From contig NZ_CP141799.1 in the NCBI RefSeq assembly GCF_035621475.1, forward strand, positions 1,662,501 to 1,726,500: a stretch of 64,000 nucleotides of DNA, in the 5' to 3' direction. The position numbers and the translations under genes are program-made. Shown in pieces: positions 40,116-48,502 of the stretch. How positions within the stretch are numbered: position 1 is the stretch's first letter; each line of letters starts with the position of its first letter. The notes beneath the pieces were generated by a model. The model was given only the letters and a program-made list of their open reading frames with translations, had not been told where the DNA came from and made no database searches. The DNA comes from Pseudomonas paeninsulae. Lineage in GTDB: Bacteria; Pseudomonadota; Gammaproteobacteria; Pseudomonadales; Pseudomonadaceae.

Positions 40116-40147
40116 AGAATCAGCTGCACGCCTCGAGCTGAAGTGAT

Positions 40148-40173
40148 AAACCCGCGCCTGTCGCGGGTTTTTT
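40148..40173 (+). terminator. Rho-independent terminator after cpoB
   Basis: Stem cccgcg-cctgt-cgcggg (40151-40167), preceded by AAA and followed by six T residues. It ends the tol-oprL-cpoB transcript before queE. Confidence 0.88.
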
Positions 40174-40244
40174 CGTTACAATCCGCGCCCCTTTTCCCGC
40201 AACGGAGGCGGATGGCCTGTTTAGCCGTCACGCCCGTGGCTGAT

Positions 40245-40892
40245 ATGCAAGATACCCTGCGAATTACCGAGATTTTCTACTCGCTGCAGGGCGAGACGCG
40301 CACCGCCGGCTTGCCGACCGTGTTCGTTCGCCTGACCGGCTGCCCCCTGCGCTGCCAGTACTGCGATACCGCCTACGCTTTCAGCGGCGGCGAAGTCGTG
40401 TCTCTGGACACCATCGTTGAACAGATCGCCAGCTACAAGCCGCGCTATATCTGTGTGACCGGTGGCGAGCCGTTGGCGCAACCCAACTGTATTCCTCTGC
40501 TCAAGCGCTTGTGTGATGCCGGCTACCTGGTATCGCTGGAAACCAGTGGCGCGTTGGATGTGTCGGCGGTCGACCCGCGGGTGAGCAAGGTGCTCGACCT
40601 GAAGACCCCGGGCTCGGCAGAAGTGGCGCGCAACCGCTATGAGAATATCGAGCTGTTGACGGCAAACGATCAGGTCAAGTTTGTGATTTGCTCGCGCGAA
40701 GACTATGACTGGGCGGTGACCAAGCTGATCCAGTACCGTTTGCATGAGCGCGCGGGTGAGGTGTTGTTCTCACCGAGCCACCAGGAGTTGAGCGCGCGTT
40801 CGCTGGCTGACTGGATCGTCGCCGATAACCTGCCCGTGCGTCTGCAAATGCAGTTGCACAAGATTCTCTGGAACGACGAGCCGGGACATTGA
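40245..40892 (+). CDS. queE: 7-carboxy-7-deazaguanine synthase QueE
   Basis: 215 aa radical-SAM enzyme of queuosine (preQ0) synthesis. The iron-sulfur motif is [12 protein letters not shown], close to the N-terminus as in QueE; GGEP follows in [13 protein letters not shown]. The start at 40245 gives the family N-terminus [17 protein letters not shown]; an in-frame ATG at 40212 has GGAGG just 3 bases upstream and would add 11 residues, so it remains possible. Longer forms would include the terminator. Followed after 1 base by queC. Confidence 0.94.
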   Translation: MQDTLRITEIFYSLQGETRTAGLPTVFVRLTGCPLRCQYCDTAYAFSGGEVVSLDTIVEQIASYKPRYICVTGGEPLAQPNCIPLLKRLCDAGYLVSLETSGALDVSAVDPRVSKVLDLKTPGSAEVARNRYENIELLTANDQVKFVICSREDYDWAVTKLIQYRLHERAGEVLFSPSHQELSARSLADWIVADNLPVRLQMQLHKILWNDEPGH

Positions 40893-40893
40893 T

Positions 40894-41568
40894 ATGAGCG
40901 ACAAGAAAGCGGTAATTCTTCTCTCTGGTGGCCTCGATTCGGCCACCGTGGTGGCTCTGGCCAAGGCCGAGGGCTACAGCTGCTACAGCATGAGCTTTGA
41001 CTATGGCCAGCGCCATCGCGCCGAATTGCAGGCGGCCGAGCGGGTGGCCAGACACCTGGGGGTGGTCGAGCACAAGGTGATTGGCCTGAGTCTCGATGGC
41101 ATCGGTGGTTCGGCACTGACCGACAGCAGCATTGCGGTGCCGGAAAGCCCGAGCGAAGGCATCCCGGTCACCTATGTGCCAGCGCGCAATACCGTGTTTC
41201 TCTCCCTGGCCTTGGGCTGGGCCGAGGTGCTGGGCGCGCGCGATATCTTCATCGGGGTCAATGCGGTGGATTATTCCGGCTACCCGGATTGCCGTCCCGA
41301 GTTCATTGCAGCATTCGAGCGCATGGCCAACCTGGCGACCAAGGCCGGGGTCGAAGGCAAGGGTTTCCGTATCCAGGCGCCGCTGCAGAACATGAGCAAG
41401 GCCGAGATCGTTGAGGCGGGTATGCGCCATGGCGTGGATTATGCTCTGACGGTGTCCTGCTACCAGGCCGATGAGCAAGGTCGTGCCTGCGGCAAGTGCG
41501 ACAGCTGTCGCCTACGTGCGGCCGGTTTTGCCGCGGCGGCTGTGGCTGATCCGACCCGTTACCGTTAA
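40894..41568 (+). CDS. queC: 7-cyano-7-deazaguanine synthase QueC
   Basis: 224 aa ATP-dependent enzyme converting 7-carboxy-7-deazaguanine to preQ0. PP-loop SGGLDSATV near the N-terminus; zinc-binding cysteines in the C-terminal [20 protein letters not shown]. Coupled with queE, so consecutive pathway steps lie in one transcript. Confidence 0.96.
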   Translation: MSDKKAVILLSGGLDSATVVALAKAEGYSCYSMSFDYGQRHRAELQAAERVARHLGVVEHKVIGLSLDGIGGSALTDSSIAVPESPSEGIPVTYVPARNTVFLSLALGWAEVLGARDIFIGVNAVDYSGYPDCRPEFIAAFERMANLATKAGVEGKGFRIQAPLQNMSKAEIVEAGMRHGVDYALTVSCYQADEQGRACGKCDSCRLRAAGFAAAAVADPTRYR

Positions 41569-41625
41569 AAGTTTGCTGCTTGGTGTTGATTTTCTGAATT
41601 AAATCAGTATCATGCGCCCTGCATT

Positions 41626-41701
41626 GGGTCGTTAGCTCAGTTGGTAGAGCAGTTGGCTTTTAACCAATTGGTCGTAGGTTCGAATCCCACACGACCCACC
41701 A
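41626..41701 (+). tRNA. tRNA-Lys (UUU)
   Basis: 76 bases with encoded CCA. The acceptor stem gggtcgt pairs with acgaccc. The anticodon loop is c-t-TTT-a-a (anticodon 41659-41661) and the T-loop ttcgaat is standard. This tRNA-Lys next to queC is a known attachment site for integrative elements in P. aeruginosa. I saw no second copy of its 3' end downstream in this window. Confidence 0.97.
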
Positions 41702-41728
41702 TATATCCTTCCTCGGAAGGTAAAAGAA

Positions 41729-41768
41729 AGCCCGGATGTCCTTATCGCAAAGGCATTCGGGCTTTTTT
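41729..41768 (+). terminator. Terminator downstream of tRNA-Lys
   Basis: Arms agcccggatg (41729-41738) and cattcgggct (41754-41763) pair over 10 positions (one G-U), with a nested cctt/aagg pair, followed by six T residues. A small hairpin (ccttcctcggaagg) precedes it. Confidence 0.85.
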
Positions 41769-42177
41769 GTGTCTGCTGTTTTTTGCCCGCAGCCACTGCC
41801 ATCCGACTGGCCTCAGTCAGCACGGCGCCCTCTGTGGTCTTTTTCTAAAACTGCACCCATCCGGGGCCTGTTCCCTGGATTGCGTCTCGGCTATGCAGTG
41901 CTGTCCGCTCGCGCGAATACAACCCGGATCCTTGGTAGGTTGGTCGCTGGCAGGTCATCGGGGCTGCCTGATGACCTGAAGTCTGACTAAGTAGTAGCGA
42001 ACCCCGGCCCTTATCGTGGCTATTAGCGCGATTATCGGGGGGAGAGCGCTGCCGCAGAAGCCGGTGCGGGGTCCCGCTGGCAGGCGCTGGACCATGCCCA
42101 AATGGCGATGGATGCCTGAGCATAACGGGCGCTGGCTGAGCGTCGGCAGGTTACCTGTTGCGCCGGCTGGAGGAATT
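41769..42177. other. Non-coding stretch between tRNA-Lys and pcaR
   Basis: About 400 bases without a credible gene. It contains a perfect 9-base inverted repeat (caggtcatc at 41951-41959, gatgacctg at 41970-41978) and an isolated PcaR-like half site (gcgattatcgggg, 42028-42040). No integrase or transposase remnant was recognised. The 5' part may be a boundary scar between core genome and the catabolic island. Confidence 0.5.
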
Positions 42178-42207
42178 GCGATTATCGAATTACCGTTCGA
42201 TAATCGC
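42178..42207. promoter_or_regulatory. PcaR operator (autoregulatory) upstream of pcaR
   Basis: A perfect palindrome: gcgattatcgaa (42178-42189), six-base spacer, ttcgataatcgc (42196-42207). The right arm matches the known P. putida PcaR box GTTCGATAATCGCAC. It ends 33 bases before the pcaR start codon, so it probably overlaps the pcaR promoter and mediates autorepression. Confidence 0.8.
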
Positions 42208-42240
42208 ATCATTGTTGCTCCCGCCTGCTAAGGAGGTTGT

Positions 42241-43086
42241 ATGACCGAGGCGCGTCCGCCACTGTCCGGCCTAGTGCCGCCGGTGTATGTTTCACCGGCC
42301 AAACGCATCGCCGATCTGAGCGGTGATCCGAACTTCATGACCTCGCTGGCGCGCGGCCTGGCAGTGGTCAATGCCTTCCAGGAACGCAAGCGCCACCTGA
42401 CCATCGCGCAGATCAGCCATCGCACCGAGATCCCTCGCGCGGCTGTGCGCCGTTGTCTGTATACCCTGATGAAGCTGGGCTACGCGACCACCGACGGACG
42501 TACCTATTCGCTGCTGCCCAAGGTGCTGACCCTCGGCCATGCTTACCTGTCGTCGACGCCCCTGGCAGTGTCGGCGCAGCCCTTCCTGGACCGGATTAGC
42601 GAGCAGCTGCACGAGGCCTGCAACCTGGCCACTCTGGAAGGCGAGCAGGTGCTCTACATCGCCCGTTCGGCGATTCCGCAGCGACTGATCTCGGTAGACC
42701 TCAGCGTCGGCAGCCGCTTGCCGGCCTACTGCACCTCAATGGGTCGTATCCTGCTGGCGGCGCTGGATGACGACAGCCTGCGCGACTACCTCAATCACGC
42801 CGACCTGCAGGTCAAGACCAGCCGCACCCTGCATACCCCGCAAGCACTCTGGGAATGCCTGCAGCAGGTGCGTCAGCAGGGCTGGTGCCTGGTCGATCAG
42901 GAGCTGGAGCAAGGGCTGCGTTCGCTGGCCGTGCCGGTGTACGACTCGTCCGGCCATGTGCTGGCGGCGATGAACGTCAGCACCCATGCCGGACGGGTAC
43001 CTGCCCGTGAGCTGGAGCAGCGCTTCCTGCCGATCATGCTCAACGCCAGCCGCGAGTTGAGCGGCCAGTTGTTCAAGTCATTGTGA
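42241..43086 (+). CDS. pcaR: IclR-family regulator PcaR
   Basis: 281 aa. N-terminal winged helix (about residues 30-95: FMTSLARGLAVVNAF, HLTIAQISHRTEIPRAAVRRCL) and a C-terminal IclR effector domain. Very close to my memory of P. putida PcaR, which responds to beta-ketoadipate and activates pca genes. An operator lies at 42178-42207 and the catI promoter 18 kb downstream has matching boxes, so it should control the last pathway steps. Start: an ATG at 42241 with AAGGAGG 5 bases upstream. Confidence 0.93.
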   Translation: MTEARPPLSGLVPPVYVSPAKRIADLSGDPNFMTSLARGLAVVNAFQERKRHLTIAQISHRTEIPRAAVRRCLYTLMKLGYATTDGRTYSLLPKVLTLGHAYLSSTPLAVSAQPFLDRISEQLHEACNLATLEGEQVLYIARSAIPQRLISVDLSVGSRLPAYCTSMGRILLAALDDDSLRDYLNHADLQVKTSRTLHTPQALWECLQQVRQQGWCLVDQELEQGLRSLAVPVYDSSGHVLAAMNVSTHAGRVPARELEQRFLPIMLNASRELSGQLFKSL

Positions 43087-43223
43087 GCCAGGCGGGGGGA
43101 CTACAGTCTTGAGCGAATGTGTGCGGTTATCGCGCACTGACCATCCTTCTATTGTTCGAATTCACTAAGCTGTCGCAATCGCCATCATTGACACCCGCGA
43201 GTCGGTCGATGTGGCTTATGGGT

Positions 43224-43251
43224 GTTGACCGTTGACCGTTGACCGTTGATC
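43224..43251. repeat. Tandem heptamer, four copies (gttgacc)
   Basis: Three exact copies of gttgacc (43224-43244) are followed by gttgatc. It lies in the 274-base pcaR-benR gap, 110 bases before benR. The rest of the gap holds no gene that I can support; the benR promoter must be here. Confidence 0.75.
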
Positions 43252-43360
43252 GGTGCTGGCTGCTGTATGGCTGTTTTGCCTGTATCAATATAAGACGTGA
43301 GGGCGGATGCCTTGCTTGTGCCGACCCTCAGCGCCATAAAATTATAAGAGCACGTGAGTT

Positions 43361-44311
43361 ATGGACTGTCGTCTACTTAACGAGAGAAGTCGGATATTCC
43401 ACAATGCCGATCCCTATGCAGTCTCCGACTATGTGAATCAGCATGTTGGCGCGCATTGCATTCGTTTACCCCAAAGCGGGCGGCCCGAGGCCAGTCTTAA
43501 CCACCGCACCTTCGGTAGCCTGGATCTGTGCCGGATCAGTTACGGTGGCAGCGTGCGGGTCACCTCGCCGGCACTGGAAACCATCTATCACCTGCAGATC
43601 CTCCTGCAGGGGCACTGCCTGTGGCGCGGGCGCGGCGAGGAGCACTATTTCACCCCTGGCGAGTTGTTGCTGATCAACCCGGACGATCCGGTCGACCTGA
43701 CCTACTCGGATGACTGCGAAAAATTCATCGTCAAGTTGCCCACGACCTTTCTCGATCGCGCGTGCAGCGAGAACCACTGGCGCCGGCCGGCCGAAGGCAT
43801 ACGCTTCGCCCCACGGCACAACCTCCAGCAGCTTGATGGGTTCGTCAATCTGCTCGGGCTGGTCTGCGACGAAGCCGAAAGCGCGCAGCCGATGACCCAG
43901 GTACAAGAGCACTTCACCCGGATCATCGCCACCAAGCTGCTTGGCCTGCTGGCCAACAACGTCGGCCGTGAGGAGCTCGAGAGCTGCCCATCGTTCGAGC
44001 GTATCGCCCAGTACATCGAGGACAATCTCAAGCAGGATATCGGCCTGGAGCAGCTGGCCGAGGTGGTGCGCATGAGCCCGCGCTCGCTCTACGCGCTGTT
44101 CGAGCGCAACGCTGGAACCACGCCGAAGCACTATATCCGCAACAAGAAACTGGAGAAGGTGCATGCCTGCCTGATCGACCCGACCGCCAAGGTGCGTAAC
44201 GTCACCGAGGTGGCGCTGGATTACGGCTTCCTGCACCTCGGGCGTTTCTCCGAGAGCTACAAGAGTGCCTTCGGCGAGCTGCCTTCCGACACCCTGCGCC
44301 GCCGCGACTAA
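43361..44311 (+). CDS. benR: AraC/XylS-family benzoate activator BenR
   Basis: 316 aa. The N-terminal ligand-binding half starts MDCRLLNERSRIFHNADPY, followed by SLDLCRISYGGSVRVTSPALETIYH as in BenR/XylS. Two helix-turn-helix motifs lie at the C-terminus (QDIGLEQLAEVVRMSPRSLYALF; VTEVALDYGFLHLGRFSESY). BenR activates benABCD with benzoate. Two XylS-type boxes lie 130-170 bases downstream of its stop, before benA, supporting this role. Start: an ATG at 43361; the ribosome site is weak (gtgag), suggesting low expression. Confidence 0.93.
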   Translation: MDCRLLNERSRIFHNADPYAVSDYVNQHVGAHCIRLPQSGRPEASLNHRTFGSLDLCRISYGGSVRVTSPALETIYHLQILLQGHCLWRGRGEEHYFTPGELLLINPDDPVDLTYSDDCEKFIVKLPTTFLDRACSENHWRRPAEGIRFAPRHNLQQLDGFVNLLGLVCDEAESAQPMTQVQEHFTRIIATKLLGLLANNVGREELESCPSFERIAQYIEDNLKQDIGLEQLAEVVRMSPRSLYALFERNAGTTPKHYIRNKKLEKVHACLIDPTAKVRNVTEVALDYGFLHLGRFSESYKSAFGELPSDTLRRRD

Positions 44312-44444
44312 GCCGTATGGCCCTTGATGTGCTGCCTGGCGTACGTTCTGGGCACTGATCTTCTCTCCCCGCGGGCGCGCTAGCGTCCTCCCGCTGCCTG
44401 TTTCCCGTTCCCCCACGCATGCCGTTTATCCGTTTTCGCCGCCC

Positions 44445-44481
44445 TGCAGAAAACGGATAGAGGTCGTGTACAAAGTGGATA
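44445..44481 (+). promoter_or_regulatory. Two BenR/XylS-type direct repeats upstream of benA
   Basis: Box 1: TGCA-gaaaac-GGATA (44445-44459). Box 2: TGTA-caaagt-GGATA (44467-44481). Both fit the XylS/BenR half-site TGCA-N6-GGNTA, box 2 with one mismatch, spaced 22 bases apart as direct repeats. Box 2 ends 63 bases before the benA start, compatible with overlap of the -35 region as in Pm. Confidence 0.8.
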
Positions 44482-44520
44482 TTGTCGGACAGTCCTGGGT
44501 CGTAGCCTTGATTCCGTTGA

Positions 44521-44531
44521 AACAATAATAA
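44521..44531 (+). promoter_or_regulatory. Hfq/Crc-type A-rich motif at the benA ribosome site
   Basis: AACAATAATAA fits AANAANAANAA perfectly and ends one base before the GGAG of benA (44533-44536). In Pseudomonas, Hfq with Crc binds such CA motifs to block translation when preferred carbon sources are present. Inference from motif and position. Confidence 0.7.
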
Positions 44532-44544
44532 CGGAGCCATGGCG

Positions 44545-45906
44545 ATGACCCTGCGACTCGATTACCTGAACGGCCTGCTGCAAGAAGATAAAGAGAAGGG
44601 CATTTTTCGCTGCAAGCGCGAGATGTTCACCGACCCTCGCTTGTTCGATTTGGAGATGCAGCACATCTTCGAGGGCAACTGGTTGTATCTGGCCCATGAA
44701 AGCCAGATCCCCGAGAACAACGATTACTACACCACCTCCATGGGGCGTCAGCCGATTTTCATCGCGCGCAACAAGGCCGGTGAGCTCAACGCCTTTATCA
44801 ACGCTTGCAGCCATCGCGGCGCCATGCTCTGCCGCTTCAAGAGCGGGAACAAGGCTACCTACACTTGCCCGTTCCACGGCTGGACCTTCAATAACTCGGG
44901 CAAGCTACTCAAGGTCAAGGACCCCAAGGAAGCGGGTTACCCGGACAGCTTCGACTGCGACGGCTCGCATGACCTGAAGAAGGTTGCGCGCTTCGAGTCC
45001 TACCGCGGCTTCCTGTTCGGCAGCCTGCGCGATGACGTCGCGCCGCTGGAAGACTTTCTCGGCGAGTCGAAGAAGATCATCGACATGATTGTCGACCAGT
45101 CCGCCGATGGCCTGGAAGTGCTGCGCGGCTCCAGCACTTATGTCTATGAGGGCAACTGGAAGCTGCAGGCCGAGAACGGTGCCGATGGCTACCACGTGAC
45201 TGCCGTGCACTGGAACTACGCCGCCACCCAGCAGCAGCGCAAGCTGAAAGAAGCCGGTGACGATATCCGCGCCATGAGCGCCGGTGGCTGGGGCAAGAAG
45301 GGTGGTGGTTTCTACTCCTTCGACAACGGCCACCTGCTGCTCTGGACCCGTTGGGATAACCCGGAAGACCGGCCGATGTTCGCCGAGCGTGATCGTCTCG
45401 CCAGCGAGTTCGGCGAAGCGCGTGCCGACTGGATGATCGGCAACTCACGCAACCTCTGCCTGTACCCCAACCTGTACCTGATGGACCAGTTCGGCTCGCA
45501 GCTGCGCATCGCCCGGCCACTGGCGGTGGACAAGACCGAAGTGACCATCTATTGCATCGCGCCGAAAGGCGAGGGCGCCGAGGCCCGCGCCCGGCGTATC
45601 CGGCAGTACGAAGACTTCTTCAATGTCAGCGGCATGGCGACTCCAGACGATCTGGAAGAGTTCCGTGCCTGCCAGCAGGGCTTCGCCGGTCGCGCCATGG
45701 AGTGGAACGACATGTCCCGTGGCTGCGAGCACTGGGTCGAGGGCGCCGACGAGTCGGCCAAGGAAATCGATCTGCATCCGCTGATGAGCGGCGTGCGCAC
45801 CGAAGACGAGGGTCTGTTCGTGCTGCAGCATCATTACTGGCAGCAGCAGATGATCAAGGCCCTGCAGGAACAGCAGGATCAATTGATTCACGTGGAGGGC
45901 GCGTAA
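44545..45906 (+). CDS. benA: Benzoate 1,2-dioxygenase large (alpha) subunit
   Basis: 453 aa ring-hydroxylating oxygenase subunit; converts benzoate to cis-1,2-dihydroxy-cyclohexadiene-carboxylate with BenB and BenC. Rieske centre CSH (88-90) and CPFH (108-111); mononuclear iron site in [14 protein letters not shown]. The N-terminus [12 protein letters not shown] matches known BenA. I chose the ATG at 44545 (8 bases after GGAG) over 44539, which is only 2 bases from it. First gene of benABCD, preceded by BenR boxes and an Hfq/Crc motif. Confidence 0.96.
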   Translation: MTLRLDYLNGLLQEDKEKGIFRCKREMFTDPRLFDLEMQHIFEGNWLYLAHESQIPENNDYYTTSMGRQPIFIARNKAGELNAFINACSHRGAMLCRFKSGNKATYTCPFHGWTFNNSGKLLKVKDPKEAGYPDSFDCDGSHDLKKVARFESYRGFLFGSLRDDVAPLEDFLGESKKIIDMIVDQSADGLEVLRGSSTYVYEGNWKLQAENGADGYHVTAVHWNYAATQQQRKLKEAGDDIRAMSAGGWGKKGGGFYSFDNGHLLLWTRWDNPEDRPMFAERDRLASEFGEARADWMIGNSRNLCLYPNLYLMDQFGSQLRIARPLAVDKTEVTIYCIAPKGEGAEARARRIRQYEDFFNVSGMATPDDLEEFRACQQGFAGRAMEWNDMSRGCEHWVEGADESAKEIDLHPLMSGVRTEDEGLFVLQHHYWQQQMIKALQEQQDQLIHVEGA

Positions 45907-46395
45907 ATGAGCCTGACATACGAAGCCGCGCGTGACTTCCTCTACCGTGAAGCGCGCTACCTCGACGACAAGCAGTGGGATGAGTGGCTGGAGCTGTATG
46001 CCAGCGACGCGACCTTCTGGATGCCGGCCTGGGATGACCGCGACCAGCTGGTGGAGAACCCGCAGACCGAAATCTCGCTGATCTGGTACGGCAACCGCAG
46101 CGGTCTGGAAGACCGCGTGTTCCGCATCCGCACCGAACGCTCCAGTGCCACCATTCCGGATACACGCACCTCGCACAACATCAGCAACATCGAGCTAATC
46201 GAGCAGGCCGATGGCGTGTGCAAGCTGCGTTTCAACTGGCACACCATGAGCTTTCGCTACAAGGTCGTCGACCACTTCTACGGCACCAGCTTCTACAGCC
46301 TCGACACCAGCGGGCCGAACCCGCTGATCAAGGCCAAGAAGGTGGTTCTGAAGAACGACTACGTGCGGCAGATCATCGACGTCTATCACCTATAA
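45907..46395 (+). CDS. benB: Benzoate 1,2-dioxygenase small (beta) subunit
   Basis: 162 aa, NTF2-like beta subunit of ring-hydroxylating dioxygenases (YEAARDFLYREARYLDDKQWDEWLELY; AERSSATIPDTRTSHNISNIEL-like region). Structural partner of BenA. It starts directly after the benA stop (taaATG), a ribosome site GGAGG lying inside the end of benA. Confidence 0.95.
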   Translation: MSLTYEAARDFLYREARYLDDKQWDEWLELYASDATFWMPAWDDRDQLVENPQTEISLIWYGNRSGLEDRVFRIRTERSSATIPDTRTSHNISNIELIEQADGVCKLRFNWHTMSFRYKVVDHFYGTSFYSLDTSGPNPLIKAKKVVLKNDYVRQIIDVYHL

Positions 46396-46528
46396 GACCC
46401 GGTTCGGAGCCTGCGCTGGCACGGATCATGGGCGGGGAGAGCACTGGCTCTCCTGGCCTCGGGTGCCCCTGCACGAATGATGCTCCGCCTGCGGTTTGAC
46501 AACTGACTTTGTTAAAGCGAGGTGCGCC

Positions 46529-47539
46529 ATGAGCCACAAGATCGCATTGAATTTCGAAGACGGGGTCACCCGTTTCATTGACGCCACTGTTGGCGAGACC
46601 GTCGCCGATGCGGCATATCGCCAGGGCATCAATATCCCGCTGGATTGCCGCGACGGCGCCTGTGGTGCCTGCAAGTGTTTCGCCGAAGCCGGTCAGTACG
46701 ACCTCGGCGAGGAATACGTCGAAGACGCCCTCAGCGAAGAAGAAGCCGAGCAGGGTTATGTGCTGACCTGTCAGATGCGCGCCGAAAGCGATTGTGTGGT
46801 GCGCGTGCCGGCCTCCAGCGAGGTGTGCAAGACCCAGCAGGCCAGCTACAAGGCGGCGATCAGCGCGGTGCGTCAGCTCTCCGACAGCACCATCGCCCTG
46901 TCGATCAAGGGCGAGGCGCTGAGCAAGCTGGCGTTCCTCCCAGGCCAGTACGTCAACCTGCAGGTGCCGGGCAGCGAGCAGAGCCGCGCCTATTCGTTCA
47001 GCACCCTGCAGAAGGACGGCGAAGTCAGCTTCCTGATCCGCAACGTGCCGGGCGGCTTGATGAGCAGCTTCCTCACTGGCCTGGCCAAGGCCGGCGACAG
47101 CATGACCCTGGCGGGTCCCTTGGGCAGCTTCTACCTGCGCGAAATCAAGCGGCCGCTGTTGCTGCTGGCCGGCGGCACCGGCCTGGCGCCGTTTACCGCG
47201 ATGCTCGAGAAGGTTGCCGAGCAGGGCAGTGCGCATCCGCTGCACCTGATCTACGGGGTGACCAACGATTTCGACCTGGTCGAGATGGACAAGCTCGAGG
47301 CCCTGGCCGCGCGCATTGCCAACTTCACCTACAGCGCCTGCGTGGCCAGCCCGGACAGCAGCTATCCACTCAAGGGCTACGTCACTCAGCACATCGCGCC
47401 CAAGCATCTCAACGACGGCGATGTGGATGTCTACCTGTGCGGTCCGCCGCCGATGGTCGAGGCGGTCAGCAGCTACATCCGCGAACAAGGCGTGCAGCCG
47501 GCCAACTTCTATTACGAGAAGTTCGCCGCCAGCGCCTAG
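46529..47539 (+). CDS. benC: Benzoate 1,2-dioxygenase reductase component
   Basis: 336 aa electron-transfer protein. N-terminal plant-type [2Fe-2S] ferredoxin domain with Cys40, Cys45 and Cys48 (CRDGACGACK) and a fourth Cys near 80; then an FAD domain with SRAYSFS and an NAD domain (LLLAGGTGLAPFTAML; YLCGPPPMVEAV). Passes electrons from NADH to BenA. A 133-base gap separates it from benB; start at the ATG 46529, since the earlier in-frame ATG at 46496 is not family-like. Confidence 0.95.
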   Translation: MSHKIALNFEDGVTRFIDATVGETVADAAYRQGINIPLDCRDGACGACKCFAEAGQYDLGEEYVEDALSEEEAEQGYVLTCQMRAESDCVVRVPASSEVCKTQQASYKAAISAVRQLSDSTIALSIKGEALSKLAFLPGQYVNLQVPGSEQSRAYSFSTLQKDGEVSFLIRNVPGGLMSSFLTGLAKAGDSMTLAGPLGSFYLREIKRPLLLLAGGTGLAPFTAMLEKVAEQGSAHPLHLIYGVTNDFDLVEMDKLEALAARIANFTYSACVASPDSSYPLKGYVTQHIAPKHLNDGDVDVYLCGPPPMVEAVSSYIREQGVQPANFYYEKFAASA

Positions 47540-47652
47540 GGGCTCCTTTGGTCCGCTTACTAGTTAGGCGGGCCTGTTTTATTCGCGGCGCGGGCCGGAG
47601 CCCGCGGCCACTGGTCGGCGATGCGCCGCCAGCCTTCATCGAGGTCGGGACT

Positions 47653-48429
47653 ATGAGTATGCGTTTTCAACACAAGGTCGCCGTGGTCACCGGCGCCGCC
47701 CAGGGCATCGGTCGCCGCGTGGCCGAACGCATGGCCGAGGAGGGCGCGCGGCTGCTGCTGGTCGATCGTTCCGAGTTGGTGCATGAACTGGCCGATGAGC
47801 TGGCTGGCGTCGCTGAAGTGCTGACCCTGACCGCCGATCTCGAGCAGTTCGCCGAGTGTCAGCGCGTGATGGCCGCGGCGCTCGAACGTTTCGGTCGCCT
47901 GGACATCCTGATCAATAACGTCGGCGGCACCATCTGGGCCAAACCGTTCGAGCACTACCAGGCGCATGAGATCGAGGCCGAAGTGCGGCGCTCGTTGTTC
48001 CCCACCCTGTGGTGCTGCCACGCCGCACTGCCGCAGATGCTCGAGCAAGGCAGCGGCGCCATCGTCAACGTCTCCTCGATCGCCACCCGTGGGGTCAATC
48101 GCGTGCCTTACGGCGCTGCCAAGGGCGGGGTCAACGCCCTGACCGCATGTCTGGCGTTCGAGACTGCCGAGCGCGGCATCCGGGTCAACGCCACCGCACC
48201 GGGCGGCACCGAAGCACCGCCACGGCGGATTCCGCGCAACGGCGCCGAGCAGAGCGAGCAGGAAAAGCTCTGGTACCAGCAGATCGTCGACCAGACCGTC
48301 AGCAGCAGCCTGATGAAGCGCTACGGCAGCATCGACGATCAGGCCGGGGCGATTCTGTTCCTCGCCTCCGACGACGCCGCCTACATCACCGGGGTGACCT
48401 TGCCCGTGGGTGGTGGCGACCAGGGCTAG
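47653..48429 (+). CDS. benD: Benzoate cis-diol dehydrogenase BenD
   Basis: 258 aa SDR. TGAAQGIG cofactor loop near residue 14, NNVGGT, Ser in IVNVSSIATRG and YGAAKGG (YxxxK). Oxidises and decarboxylates the benzoate diol to catechol, making NADH. Start: an ATG at 47653; the frame is open far upstream through benC in another frame, but that is a GC-rich shadow. Followed by benK after a weak hairpin. Confidence 0.94.
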   Translation: MSMRFQHKVAVVTGAAQGIGRRVAERMAEEGARLLLVDRSELVHELADELAGVAEVLTLTADLEQFAECQRVMAAALERFGRLDILINNVGGTIWAKPFEHYQAHEIEAEVRRSLFPTLWCCHAALPQMLEQGSGAIVNVSSIATRGVNRVPYGAAKGGVNALTACLAFETAERGIRVNATAPGGTEAPPRRIPRNGAEQSEQEKLWYQQIVDQTVSSSLMKRYGSIDDQAGAILFLASDDAAYITGVTLPVGGGDQG

Positions 48430-48446
48430 GCGTCTTCAGCTAATTG

Positions 48447-48470
48447 CCCGCCAGCGATGCAAGCGGGTTT
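48447..48470 (+). terminator. Weak hairpin between benD and benK
   Basis: cccgc (48447-48451) pairs with gcggg (48463-48467) across an 11-base loop, followed by only TTT. It may attenuate rather than end the ben transcript. Confidence 0.35.
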
Positions 48471-48474
48471 ACAC

Positions 48475-48485
48475 AACAAAAATAA
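48475..48485 (+). promoter_or_regulatory. Hfq/Crc-type A-rich motif before benK
   Basis: AACAAAAATAA fits AANAANAANAA, 17 bases before the benK start and touching its ribosome-binding region (ATAGAGAA). Candidate translational-repression site; inference from motif and position. Confidence 0.6.
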
Positions 48486-48502
48486 AATAGAGAACCGATG
48501 CC

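Noticed and set aside
42016..42231. 71-codon open frame between tRNA-Lys and pcaR
   Set aside because: It crosses the PcaR palindrome, has no ribosome site and no recognisable domain.
46645..47652. Long open frame through benC continuous with benD
   Set aside because: It is an off-frame shadow of GC-rich benC; only the part from 47653 (benD) has SDR motifs and a start.
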